From: JABGPL01 sp964387885
Lineage (GTDB): Bacteria > Electryoneota > AABM5-125-24 > Hatepunaeales > Hatepunaeaceae
DNA length: 64,000 nt
Assembly: GCA_964387885.1 (NCBI GenBank)
Contig: CAYLYZ010000003.1
Location: 36,401 to 100,400, forward strand
Reading direction: 5' to 3'
The notes below the pieces were generated by a model that was given only the letters and a program-made list of their open reading frames with translations, made no database searches and was not told the origin of the DNA. A program made the position numbers and the translations under genes. Positions 1 through 10,600 of the stretch are shown in pieces; position 1 is the first letter of the stretch; the number at the start of each line of letters is the position of its first letter.

Positions 1-1800
1 AACTTCATGAAATGATCCATCCAGAAGAGTCACTTTAATGTCAATTACAGGATAACCTGCCAATCTGCCGTTATCGAGTGCTTCGAAGATACCCTTTCTT
101 ACCGGTTCAATAAACTCCTTAGGTATCGCACCACCGATAATCTTATTTTCAAATTTGAATCCCTGTCCTCTTTCACAGGGTTCAACCTCAAGAATAACAT
201 GACCGTATTGTCCTTTACCTCCGGATTGACGTACAAACTTACCTTCACCTCTGGCCTTATTAGTGATAGTTTCCCTGAAGGCGACATGCGGTTTACCCTG
301 CTGTACTTTCACTCCGAATTCACGCTTCATTCTTTCAACAAGAACTTCAAGATGGAGCTCGCCCATTCCGGAGATAAGAGTTTGACCACTCTCTTTGTCA
401 AATTTTACCTGGAAAGTAGGATCCTCTTCACTTAGTTTTGTGAGCGTATCAAAAAGTTTATCCTGCTCAGCGATGTTCTGTGCTTCTACGGATACTGAAA
501 TTACAGGCTGCGGGAAGACCATTCGTTCATAGACTATTTGCTTTTTCGGATCTGAGAGTGTTTCTCCGGTACGCGTATTTCTTAATCCGATAATTGCCAC
601 AATATCACCCGCATTAACCTGATTGAGGTCATCACGTTTGTTAGCGAACATCCTGAGGATTCTATTGATCCGCTCTCGCTTTCCACTATTCGAATTCAAG
701 ACAGTAGTCCCGGCATCAATACAACCAGAATAGACACGAAGATAAGTCAATTTTCCCATATAGGGATCAGTCACAATTTTGAAAGCTAAAGCAGAGAAAG
801 GCTCATCATTAGAAGCTGACCTCTCTTCTGATTTTTCGGTATGAGGTTGAATGCCCTTGATTGGCGGAACGTCGAGTGGACTCGGGAGATAATTAATAAT
901 TGCATCTAACAAGCGTTGAACACCCTTATACCTGAATGATGAACCGCATACTACCGGTGAAATTCGACAATCGAGAGTTGCTTTCCTGATCGCAGCAATA
1001 ACTTCTTCTTCACCTATATCATCCCCATCGAGGAACTTCTCCATCAAGCTGTCATCAAAATCAGATACAGATTCGAGTAATTTCTCTCTCCACTTTAACG
1101 CATCACCCTGCATATCTAACGGAATTTCATTCTCTTCCCACTTAACTCCCATACTATCTTCAAGGAAGGTAACGGCTTTCATTCGAATCAGGTCAATCAT
1201 TCCATTAAACAGCTCACCCTGACCAAGAGGTATCTGAAGGGGTATTGGGATGGCCTTTAACTGATCTCTCATCATTTTAACGACACGATAGAAATCAGCT
1301 CCGGAACGATCCATTTTATTTACGTATGCAATACGTGGAACATTATAATGATCTGCCTGTTTCCATACGGTCTCGGATTGAGGTTCAACTCCTCCTACAG
1401 CACAAAAAACAGCAACTGCTCCATCAAGAACTCGCAGAGATCTCTCGACCTCAGCTGTAAAATCGACATGACCGGGAGTATCAATTATATTGATTTGATA
1501 ATCCTTCCATGGACAAGTTGTCGCAGCTGCGGTGATTGTTATGCCTCGTTCCTGCTCCTGATCCATCCAATCCATGACTGCTGTACCTTCATGGACCTCA
1601 CCCATTTTATAGGTTTTTCCCGTATAGAAAAGGATACGTTCGGTTGTAGTCGTCTTCCCGGCATCAATGTGAGCCATAATACCGATATTACGGAATTTTG
1701 ACAGTGACGTCGACTTTTTTACCGCTGATTTTTTCCCTTTATGGGCTTTGCCGGATTTTGATTTTTTCCCGTTTATGTGCTTATCCCTGACTGAAAAATT
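1..1800 (-). CDS. fusA: Elongation factor G, 3' end cut off by window edge
   Basis: Translocation GTPase that moves tRNA and mRNA through the ribosome after peptide transfer. The open minus frame covers about 600 codons. It shows the G1 motif AHIDAGKTTTTERI, the switch region with ERGITIT, and at the window edge the domain IV segment GYPVIDIKVTLLDGSFHE; domain V lies outside. EF-G is normally about 690-700 residues, so roughly the last 90-100 are missing. Oddity: between the in-frame stop TGA at 1803-1801 and the P-loop there is no ATG, GTG or TTG apart from an ATG inside the core motif (G-I-I-M-A-H), so the true start is unclear. The frame given is the whole open stretch. A Lys/Ser-rich leader precedes the usual LSKFRNIGIMAH start. 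It sits downstream of rpsG in str-operon order, with hairpins between the two. Confidence 0.95.
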
Positions 1801-1900
1801 TCACCATACCTGTCACCAAAAATGATGCAGATTTATTACCTTACCCATCACAACACGTAAATATTGCAAACACATAACATAAAGCAAATTCCATAAACGC

Positions 1901-1926
1901 GAAAAGCAGCCAACAGGCTGCTTTTC
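1901..1926. terminator. Terminator-like hairpin between rpsG and fusA
   Basis: A perfect 11-bp stem (GAAAAGCAGCC / GGCTGCTTTTC) with loop AACA. The A-run on one side and T-run on the other give the usual shape of a bidirectional intrinsic terminator. It lies in the roughly 260-bp gap between rpsG and fusA. It could reduce read-through from the ribosomal genes into fusA, implying a separate fusA promoter, but no promoter is obvious. Confidence 0.55.
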
Positions 1927-2030
1927 AAAACTAAATAGAATGCACCGGTCTGCTATGTTTTTCTTCTATGTTGTTTCTGGTTTCTTTCCACAAGTTGCCC
2001 GGAGTTAACGGACTGAATAATTCTTATCAC

Positions 2031-2054
2031 TCGCTTAAGCTAATTCTTAAGCGA
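2031..2054. repeat. Hairpin just downstream of rpsG
   Basis: An inverted repeat TCGCTTAAG / CTTAAGCGA with a 6-base spacer, 11 bases past the rpsG stop. It has no T-tract, so it is more likely an mRNA 3'-end stabiliser than a strong terminator. Confidence 0.4.
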
Positions 2055-2065
2055 GCATCTGTTTA

Positions 2066-2536
2066 CTACCACCTGAAATGCGCGAATGCACGATTGGCTT
2101 CAGCCATCTTTAATGTATCATCGCGTTTCTTTATTGTCCCACCCTCTTCATTCGCGGCTGCAATCAGCTCTGAGGCAAGGCTTTCTGCCATAGTTTTATC
2201 TGGCCTTGCCTTTGCAAAGTTAATGATCCATCTAATTGCCAGTGCCTGCTGTCGGGAACCCCTCACCTCGACAGGAACCTGGTAAGTTGAACCACCAACG
2301 CGACGTGATTTAACTTCGAGTGCTGGCTTTGCGTTTTCTAATGCTTTATGAAAAACATCAATCCCATTCTGTTTGGTGCGCTCCTCAATAATATCGAGTG
2401 CACCATACAATATCCCCTCTGCTGTAACACGCTTGCCACGTTTCAGTAAATTATTCACAAATTTTGAGACTAAGATATCCCCGTACTTTGGATCCGGGAG
2501 TATTTCTCTTATTGCTGCTTTCTTTCGCCTTGACAT
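2066..2536 (-). CDS. rpsG: 30S ribosomal protein S7
   Basis: Primary 16S rRNA-binding protein that nucleates the small-subunit head. The 156-residue product is the normal bacterial length. It contains the recognisable core around VNNLLKRGKRVTAEGILYGA and the VEVRGSRQQALAIRWII stretch, and ends AFAHFRW. ATG start is preceded by GGAG about 5 bases away. It lies 12 bp after rpsL and is presumably co-transcribed with it. Confidence 0.98.
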   Translation of the reverse strand: MSRRKKAAIREILPDPKYGDILVSKFVNNLLKRGKRVTAEGILYGALDIIEERTKQNGIDVFHKALENAKPALEVKSRRVGGSTYQVPVEVRGSRQQALAIRWIINFAKARPDKTMAESLASELIAAANEEGGTIKKRDDTLKMAEANRAFAHFRW

Positions 2537-2548
2537 AATCTCCGCCTA

Positions 2549-2926
2549 TCAGATCGTCTTTTTAAGTTTTGTTCCGTATTTGGAACGTGCTTGTGATCGA
2601 CCTTCAACACCAATAGCATCCAAGGCACCACGAATTATATGATATCGCACACCAGGCAAGTCCTTCACTCGGCCACCACGAATAAGGACTATTGAGTGTT
2701 CCTGCAAATTGTGACCTTCACCCGGTATGTAACTTGTTACCTCAATCCCGTTCGATAAACGTACACGGGCAACTTTTCTTAATGCAGAATTCGGTTTCTT
2801 CGGTGTAGTCGTGTAAACTCTGACACACACTCCACGCTTCTGGGGGCAGTTCTGCAGTGCCGGAGCCATGCTCTTTTCTTTCTTGGTCCAGCGACCTTTT
2901 CTCACCAATTGATTCAGCGTCGGCAA
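2549..2926 (-). CDS. rpsL: 30S ribosomal protein S12, TTG start
   Basis: Decoding-centre protein of the small subunit and the classic site of streptomycin-resistance mutations. The frame is open further upstream, but S12 proteins begin (M)PTxNQLVRKGR. The codon just before PTLNQLVRKGR is a TTG preceded by AAGGA, so I place the start there, giving 125 residues, the family length. Key conserved segments are TTTPKKPNSALRKVARVRL and GEGHNLQEHSIVLIRGGRVK. The Lys in the KPNSAL loop is wild type, so no streptomycin-resistance change is seen at that site. It follows rpoC in the cluster. Confidence 0.96.
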   Translation of the reverse strand: MPTLNQLVRKGRWTKKEKSMAPALQNCPQKRGVCVRVYTTTPKKPNSALRKVARVRLSNGIEVTSYIPGEGHNLQEHSIVLIRGGRVKDLPGVRYHIIRGALDAIGVEGRSQARSKYGTKLKKTI

Positions 2927-3068
2927 AATATTTCCTTGTTTTCTCTCAACATCTAATGTAGTGGTGTTTCTTTCCTGTATACCACCGTTTAAATCAGAAC
3001 TATCTAAGATATGTCCTGAATTTCCTAATGTCAACAATTTTCCAATCTGTCAACTTCAACTAAGGTAT

Positions 3069-6000
3069 TTATTCTTCCTTAGCTGTGTCGATTATCCCCG
3101 GAAGTCCATCAATGTTTATTTCCGGAAATGATCGAGTGTCCACAACGGGCGTTATTTGCGGGTTATCTGAAGAAACCAATACTTCCTCAGCGAGTAGGTC
3201 TGCTTCGGTTTTCAAGGGTTTTGCTTCCAATAACTCTTCTTCCGGTGGATCCACAATAATCGAATTGTATTTTTTAATTCCGGTTCCTGCTGGAATTAAA
3301 TTTCCCATAATTACATTTTCTTTTAAACCATGCAGGGAATCTGTCTTCTTGGCGATGGCTGCCTCTGTCAGCACCCTGGTTGTTTCCTGGAATGATGCTG
3401 CAGAGATAAAGCTCTCAGTTGCAAGTGAGGCCTGTGTAATTCCCAACAAAATCTGGTGGAATGTTGCAGGCTTTGCCGGTCGAGCTTTTGGTTCTTCACC
3501 AAGGGCTTTGCGGATTTTATTCCTTTCACGCGTGAATGCATTACGATCGACAATTGATCCTGCCTGGAATTTGGAGTCTCCTGGTTCCTCAATGAAGACC
3601 CTGCCAGCCATTTGCCTGATTTCGCGTTTGAGCCTAATGTAATCGACATGATCACCCTCAAGATGCAATGAATCACCCGGATCCTCAATCCGAACTTTCT
3701 GCATCATCTGTCGTACAATTGTCTCAATATGTTTATCATTAATTCGGACACCCTGCAATCGATAAACAGCTTGAATCTCATTTACCAGATATTCTTGAAC
3801 CCGACCTGGTCCGAGAATGGCGAGAATATCCTGTGGTGAAACTGAACCTTCAGTAAGTCGTTCACCAGCAGTCACATGTTCTCCATCATGAACCAGAATA
3901 TGCCTACCAATCGGGATTGAATATTTCATTGGATCTGTAGAATCAGGCGGAGTTACAAATATCTCTCTAACACCTCTCTTCAGATCGCCGTATTTAACCA
4001 CTCCATCTATGTCAGAAACAACTGATGGATCCTTTGGACGACGTGCTTCAAATAACTCGGCGACACGTGGCAAACCACCTGTAATATCCTTTGTCTTCGA
4101 ACTTCCTCGTGGAATCTTGACTAATTCGTCACCAGCCTGAACTTCAGATCCGTCTTCAACAAGAATCAAGGCACCAACCGGCAGAATATACTGTCCGATC
4201 ATTGTCCCCTTCTTGTCAACGATGAGAATTCTTGGACTGAGCTTTCTATCCTTCGTCTCGATGATCGTTGCAGTGCGTTTTCCAGTTGCTTCATCTACTG
4301 CTTCTTCAACGGTGATGCCTTCCTTTATATCATGGAATTGAAGTATTCCATTGTCATTAGCAAGAATAGCGGTTGAGTATGGCTCCCAGCTAAACAAGAT
4401 ATCGTTTTTAACAATGTCAATTCCATCGGCAACAAGTACCTTAGCACCATAAGGAACAGAGTATCTTGAAACAACCCGGTTATTTGAATCGACAATCCTG
4501 ATTACACCGTTTCGTCGTAGAGTAACAAATGTGCCATCGGCTTTCTCAATGATAAACATATTATCATATTCAATCCGACCGGATTCCTTGGCGATAACCT
4601 GAGATTCAGTTGCAATCAGAGCTGCGGTTCCACCGATATGGAATGTGCGAAGCGTCAGCTGCGTACCGGGTTCTCCAATTGCCTGTGCAGCAATAACCCC
4701 AACGGCTTCACCAAGATTTACCATTTTGCCATTTGTCAGGTTAATCCCATAACACTTTGTACAGACACCAACGGAGGTCTCACATGTCAGTACAGATCGA
4801 ATCCGAACCTTTGCAATTCCTGAGGAAGCAATAACTTGCGCTTCATCTTTCGTAATCAGCGTATTCGCTGGAAGGAGAAGTTCATTAGTAATTGGATTAT
4901 ATAGATCTTCTGCTGTTACCCGACCCATAATCCTTTCAAAGAGCTGCTCGGAAACCTCCTCACCCTCTTTTTGGGCTTCAACTTCGATACCCCTCAAAGT
5001 ACCACAGTCATTTTCACTGATGATAACATCCTGTGCTACATCGACGAGTCTTCTCGTAAGATAACCCGCATCTGCTGTTTTCAGTGCTGTATCAGCCAGA
5101 CCTTTACGGGCACCGTGAGTGGAGATGAAGTACTCGAGTACTGACAGTCCCTCTTTGAAGTTTGCGGTAATCGGTGACTCAATAATCTCACCTTTCTGAC
5201 CGGTCATGGTCTTTTGAGGTTTTGCCATCAAACCACGCATACCCGCCAATTGTCTGATTTGCTCCTTGGAACCACGAGCTCCGGAATCCGCCATCATAAA
5301 CATGGGATTAAAACCAGCCTGTGATCCACGCAGGTGATTGAACATTGTCTCGGTCACTTCCATTGTGGTGTGTGTCCAGGTATCAATGATCATATTGTAT
5401 CGTTCACCATCGGTGATCAATCCCATTTCATACTGGCTCTGAATATCATCAACTTTTTCCTGAGAAGCATTAATTAGATCATTCTTCTCAGCAGGTACTT
5501 CAACATCTGAAACTGAAATTGAAAGTCCGCCCGATGTTGATGTTGAGAAGCCAAGGCTTTTCAAGTCATCGAGGAATTTAGCTGTTTCATCGAAATCAAG
5601 ATATTCATATACTTCTGCAACTATTGTCTGGATGCGTCGATTGGTCATCAACTCATTGTAAAAAACCGCGTGATCCTCTTTCTTCGGGATAATCTCATTG
5701 AACATCACACGACCTACGGTGGTCTCAATCATATCACCGTAAATCCTGATTTTTACAGGTGAGTGCAATCCAACAACTCCCGCTTCATAAGCGATCATTG
5801 CTTCTTTCCGGTTGGAGAATACTCGACCTGCTCCCTTCCCATCACTTAAAATCTTGGTGATATAGTAACAGCCAAGAACCATATCCTTACTGGGAACAGC
5901 AATTGGACGCCCATCAGCCGGATGAAGGATGTTTCGAGGAGCCAGCATCAGCAATCTGGCTTCAATTTGCGCTTCATACGATAAAGGCAAGTGAACGGCC

Positions 6001-7439
6001 ATCTGGTCACCATCAAAGTCAGCATTAAATGCAGGACATACCAGCGGATGCAATCGAATTGCCTTTCCTTCAATCAGAAGTGGATGAAATGCCTGGATAC
6101 CAAGCCGGTGAAGAGTCGGTGCTCTATTGAGCATAACTGGGTGATCTTTAATAATCTCTTCCAGTAATTCCCAGACACAATCCAGTTTCTTCTCTACCAT
6201 CCGTTTTGCAGACTTTACTGTTTTGGTGTAATCCCTTTCAATCAATTTTCTGATTATAAAAGGCTTAAACAGCTCAACTGCCATATCCTTTGGCAATCCG
6301 CATTCATGCAGTTTAAGATTTGGTCCTACTGTAATGACAGACCTGCCTGAGTAATCGACTCGTTTTCCGAGAAGATTCTGACGAAAACGACCCTGTTTTC
6401 CACGTAGATTATCAGAGAGAGATTTTAGTGGTCGGTTTCCGTCTGAGCGCATAGCAATCGCTTTTCGAGAATTGTCAAACAATGAATCGACAGCTTCCTG
6501 AAGCATTCGCTTTTCATTTCGTAGTATCACATCAGGAGCATTTATTTCCATCAATCTCTTGAGACGGTTATTACGAATAATGACCCGTCTATAGAGATCG
6601 TTCAGGTCAGAAGTTGCGAAACGACCACCATCGAGGGGAACTAATGGTCTCAAATCTGGAGGTACAATCGGAATAACTTTGAGGACCATCCATTCAGGTC
6701 GATTCTCTTTGGAAAGATCGTGTTTCTGAATAAATGCTTCTACAACACGAAGACGTTTTATGAACTCGGATTTACGTTGGGTTGATGTCTCGGTTATAAT
6801 TCTATGCCTGAATTCTCGTGACAACTCCTGTACATTTATTCTCCTTAACAACTCAAGTACAGCGTCCCCACCCATCATGGCAATAAACTTGTTGGGATCG
6901 TCATTCGGTAATTCTTCATTACCGGGTTCCAGCTCATCAAGTATTTTATTATACTGGGCTTCAGTAAGAAGCTCGTGGGGCTGGTGCTCGGTTGGACCCG
7001 GCTGAACAACAACATAAGACTCATAATAAATGAGCCGCTCCATCTCGCGACCATTAAGTCCTAAAAGGTTGCCAATTTTTGAGGGCATTGACTTAAAGAA
7101 CCATATGTGCACCACCGGAACCGCAAGTTCTATATGCCCCATTCGTTTTCGACGAACGTCTTTTCGAGTTATCTCAACTGAGCATCGATCACAGATAATA
7201 CCTTTATACCGAATGCCCCGATACTTACCGCAAAAGCATTCCCAGTCCTTTGTAGGTCCGAATATCTTTTCGCTGAACAATCCATCTTTTTCAGGTTTGT
7301 ATGAGCGGTAATTGATCGTTTCCGGTTTGGTAACCTCACCACGAGACCTCTCGAGTATCATCTCCGGTGAAGCCAGACCGATAGTTATTTTCGAAAAATG
7401 ATCTGATGTTGTGTCAAATAATGATTGACCTAAAGGCAC
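3069..7439 (-). CDS. rpoC: DNA-directed RNA polymerase beta' subunit
   Basis: Largest core subunit of RNA polymerase, carrying the catalytic Mg site. The 1456-residue product shows, in order, the N-terminal zinc ribbon (CFCGKYRG...CDRC, near residues 70-90), the NADFDGDQMAVH magnesium-binding motif around residue 460, the bridge-helix/trigger-loop region (ISTHGARKGLADTALKTADAGYLTRRL), and the second zinc site (CGTLRG...CETSVGVCTKC). The C-terminal end is acidic and proline-rich (PEEELLEAKPL). ATG start. The gene lies 252 bp after rpoB, a longer spacer than usual, containing a short tandem repeat. Confidence 0.99.
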   Translation of the reverse strand: MPLGQSLFDTTSDHFSKITIGLASPEMILERSRGEVTKPETINYRSYKPEKDGLFSEKIFGPTKDWECFCGKYRGIRYKGIICDRCSVEITRKDVRRKRMGHIELAVPVVHIWFFKSMPSKIGNLLGLNGREMERLIYYESYVVVQPGPTEHQPHELLTEAQYNKILDELEPGNEELPNDDPNKFIAMMGGDAVLELLRRINVQELSREFRHRIITETSTQRKSEFIKRLRVVEAFIQKHDLSKENRPEWMVLKVIPIVPPDLRPLVPLDGGRFATSDLNDLYRRVIIRNNRLKRLMEINAPDVILRNEKRMLQEAVDSLFDNSRKAIAMRSDGNRPLKSLSDNLRGKQGRFRQNLLGKRVDYSGRSVITVGPNLKLHECGLPKDMAVELFKPFIIRKLIERDYTKTVKSAKRMVEKKLDCVWELLEEIIKDHPVMLNRAPTLHRLGIQAFHPLLIEGKAIRLHPLVCPAFNADFDGDQMAVHLPLSYEAQIEARLLMLAPRNILHPADGRPIAVPSKDMVLGCYYITKILSDGKGAGRVFSNRKEAMIAYEAGVVGLHSPVKIRIYGDMIETTVGRVMFNEIIPKKEDHAVFYNELMTNRRIQTIVAEVYEYLDFDETAKFLDDLKSLGFSTSTSGGLSISVSDVEVPAEKNDLINASQEKVDDIQSQYEMGLITDGERYNMIIDTWTHTTMEVTETMFNHLRGSQAGFNPMFMMADSGARGSKEQIRQLAGMRGLMAKPQKTMTGQKGEIIESPITANFKEGLSVLEYFISTHGARKGLADTALKTADAGYLTRRLVDVAQDVIISENDCGTLRGIEVEAQKEGEEVSEQLFERIMGRVTAEDLYNPITNELLLPANTLITKDEAQVIASSGIAKVRIRSVLTCETSVGVCTKCYGINLTNGKMVNLGEAVGVIAAQAIGEPGTQLTLRTFHIGGTAALIATESQVIAKESGRIEYDNMFIIEKADGTFVTLRRNGVIRIVDSNNRVVSRYSVPYGAKVLVADGIDIVKNDILFSWEPYSTAILANDNGILQFHDIKEGITVEEAVDEATGKRTATIIETKDRKLSPRILIVDKKGTMIGQYILPVGALILVEDGSEVQAGDELVKIPRGSSKTKDITGGLPRVAELFEARRPKDPSVVSDIDGVVKYGDLKRGVREIFVTPPDSTDPMKYSIPIGRHILVHDGEHVTAGERLTEGSVSPQDILAILGPGRVQEYLVNEIQAVYRLQGVRINDKHIETIVRQMMQKVRIEDPGDSLHLEGDHVDYIRLKREIRQMAGRVFIEEPGDSKFQAGSIVDRNAFTRERNKIRKALGEEPKARPAKPATFHQILLGITQASLATESFISAASFQETTRVLTEAAIAKKTDSLHGLKENVIMGNLIPAGTGIKKYNSIIVDPPEEELLEAKPLKTEADLLAEEVLVSSDNPQITPVVDTRSFPEINIDGLPGIIDTAKEE

Positions 7440-7451
7440 CTCACCCTCCCT

Positions 7452-7477
7452 GCTGGACTAAAAGGCTGGACTAAAAG
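7452..7477. repeat. 13-bp tandem duplication in the rpoB-rpoC spacer
   Basis: Two perfect back-to-back copies of GCTGGACTAAAAG (7452-7464 and 7465-7477), just upstream of the rpoC start on the minus strand. The rest of the 252-bp spacer holds no gene. It probably arose by replication slippage; no function is evident. Confidence 0.6.
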
Positions 7478-7691
7478 CTTAAATTGCCCGACATCCTCCG
7501 AGGACATAACTCCGGATTTGGAGATAAGTGGTTCTGATATTTTTTCTTGCAGGAGGATCATATATCCTTTTTGAATCTGGTATCTTTTTAACAGAAAAGC
7601 AGAAGAGCCGTCTGAATAGTTCTCAATTTGAAAAAAACAATTCTCTGCGGGAGTTCTGCTTTTATCCTACATCGATTGATGAAACACGATC

Positions 7692-10600
7692 TTACTCTAA
7701 GGTCACATTCAACCCTAGTCCCATCAATTCATGAATTAAAACGTTAAACGATTCCGGGACATTCGGGACAGGCATTATGTCACCTTTCACAATTGCCTCG
7801 TAAGTACGTGAACGCCCGGCTACATCATCCGATTTCACCGTGAGTATTTCCTGGAGCACATGCGAAGCACCATAGGCTTCAAGTGCCCAGACTTCCATTT
7901 CACCGAATCTCTGGCCACCAAATTGTGCTTTCCCACCTAATGGTTGCTGAGTTATCAAAGAATATGGACCAACTGAGCGAGCATGGAGTTTATCTTCAAC
8001 CAAATGCGAAAGTTTTAACATGTAGATTATTCCGACCATCACTTTCTGGTCGAATGCTGTACCGGTCTGTCCATCATATAAAGTAACCTTTCCATCCTCT
8101 GGCAATCCGGATTTACGCAACTGATCCTGAACTCCCTCAAGATTAGCACCATCGAAAACCGGAGTTGCGAAATATACACCAAGTTTTTCAGCCGCCCATC
8201 CAAGTGAGGTTTCCATCAATTGACCGATATTCATCCTCGAAGGCACACCAAGTGGATTTAGAATCATATCAATTGGTGTTCCATCTTCGAGGAAAGGCAT
8301 ATCCTCGATGGGTACTATTCTTCCGACCACACCTTTATTTCCATGTCTTCCCGCCATTTTATCACCAACCTGCAGTTTGCGCTTCTGCGCAATATAAATT
8401 TTCGCAAGTTGAACAATACCACTTGGCAACTCATCACCAACCTGAATTTTGTGCCTGACATTTCCATAATCTGTCGAAAGAGTTAAGTGAGTATCACGGA
8501 ATCTTCGGATCAGGAAATTAACAATGATATTTGTTTCAGAATCTTCTGTCCATTCGCAATCAATGGGAAGTTCATGAAGGTTTTGATCGTTAATAATATC
8601 AGAAGTAAAAACTGTTTCGGCAGGAATTATTACTAATTCCCCACTTCGATCGTAAACTTCAACACTTACTTTGTCTTTTAATGAATCAATCAAATCAAGT
8701 CTGAACTGCTCTTCCAGTTCCTTGATATTCCTCTGATATTCCAAATCGAGTTTTTCAATCCTGCGTTTGTCCCGTTTTCTCGCTTCAGGATCTTTACGCT
8801 TACGGCTGAAAAGCTTCGAATCAATAACTATTCCTTCCATTCCCGGGCGAGAATTTTTCGAAGCGTTTTTTACATCACCGGCTTTATCTCCGAAAATCGC
8901 CTTCAGGAGCTTATCTTCCGGAGTCAGCTCTGTTTCGCCTTTCGGTGTAACCTTTCCGATCAGAATATCACCTTCACGGATGAGTGCGCCTACGCGAATA
9001 ATTCCGTTCTCATCAAGGTCCTTTGTCGCTTCTTCACTCACATTCGGAATTTCACGTGTCAGCTCTTCCTGGCCTCGCTTTGTTTCGCGAACCTGAAGCT
9101 CAACCTCTTCAATATGTAATGATGTAAAGACATCATCCTGAACTACTCGTTCGGAAACAATAATCGAGTCTTCATAGTTGTAACCATTCCAGGGCATAAA
9201 CGCCACAAGAATGTTCCGTCCAAGAGCAATATCACCTCGATCCGTTGCACAGCCATCAGCCATCACATCACCCTTCCGTACAACGTCACCCGGATCAACC
9301 AAAGGTCTCTGATTGACACATGTATCCTGGTTTGTCCGGAAGAATTTCCGCAGTTTAAAGGTCACTTCCTCAGAAGGTTTTTCATCATCTTTAAACCGGG
9401 GATCCTCGATGGATTTTTCTGCTACGATAGAATCCGCACTAACCTTCTTGATTTTTAGGTCTTCTTCAGCGATTAACAGGGTGCGAGAGTCATGTGCGGC
9501 CTTTTTCTCCATACCGGTACCAACTCGCGGTGCCTGAGGAACCATCAACGGAACCGCCTGACGCTGCATGTTCGAACCCATCAAAGCTCTATTAGCGTCA
9601 TCATGTTCCAGGAATGGAATCATTGCCGCCGCAACAGATACAATCTGATTGGGTGAAACATCCATATAATCTATCTCATCAGGGGCAGCAATCGGATAAT
9701 CACTTCGATACCGAGCCTTAATCTTGTCTCTTACAAATTCACCCTTTTCATTGAGCAGTGCATTTGCCTGTGCAATTACGACTTTGTCTTCATCATCCGC
9801 GTTCAGAAACTCAATCTGCCGTGATACCTTCCCGTTTTTTACTCTCCGGTATGGTGTTTCAACAAATCCCAGAGAGTTAATTCTTGCGTAAGTACTCAGA
9901 GAAGATATAAGACCAATATTCGGACCTTCAGGGGTTTCAATCGGGCATAATCTACCGTAATGAGTATAATGCACATCACGAACCTCAAATCCAGCGCGTT
10001 CCCTCGTCAGACCTCCCGGTCCAAGAGCGGATAAGCGTCGTTTGTGTGTCAATTCAGTTAATGGGTTAACCTGATCCATAAACTGTGACAATTGATTGGT
10101 TCCGAAGAAAGTATTAATTACAGACGAAATTGTCCTGACATTAACCAGATCCTGAGGTGTCAATTTGTTACTGTCACGAATATTCATCCGCTCCTTAATC
10201 GTGCGTGACATGCGTGACAGCGCAATAGAGAATTGGTTTGCGAGCTGCTCACCTACGGTTCGAACCCGTCTGTTCCCCAGATGATCAATGTCATCAGTAC
10301 TCTCCTTACCAATTCGTAAGTCGAGTACATATCGAATGATTTGTATTATATCTTCATTTGTGAGAACAGTGATCTCTGAGGGGACATTCAGGTTTAACTT
10401 GTTGTTAATTCTGTAACGCCCAACTAAACCAAGATCGTATCGCTTCTCATCAAAAAAGAGTCGGGTAATTAGCTTCCGAGCTGTCTCGAGATCGGGGGGA
10501 TCCCCGTTTCTCAATTCACGGTAAATAGCTTCAAGAGCCTGTTTTTCATCTTTGGATTTATCCTTACGAATAGTATTGCTCAAAATATCAGCAATAATAT

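Noticed and set aside
2066..2642. Plus-strand frames over rpsG and rpsL
   Set aside because: They are antisense to well-conserved ribosomal genes and carry no family signature.
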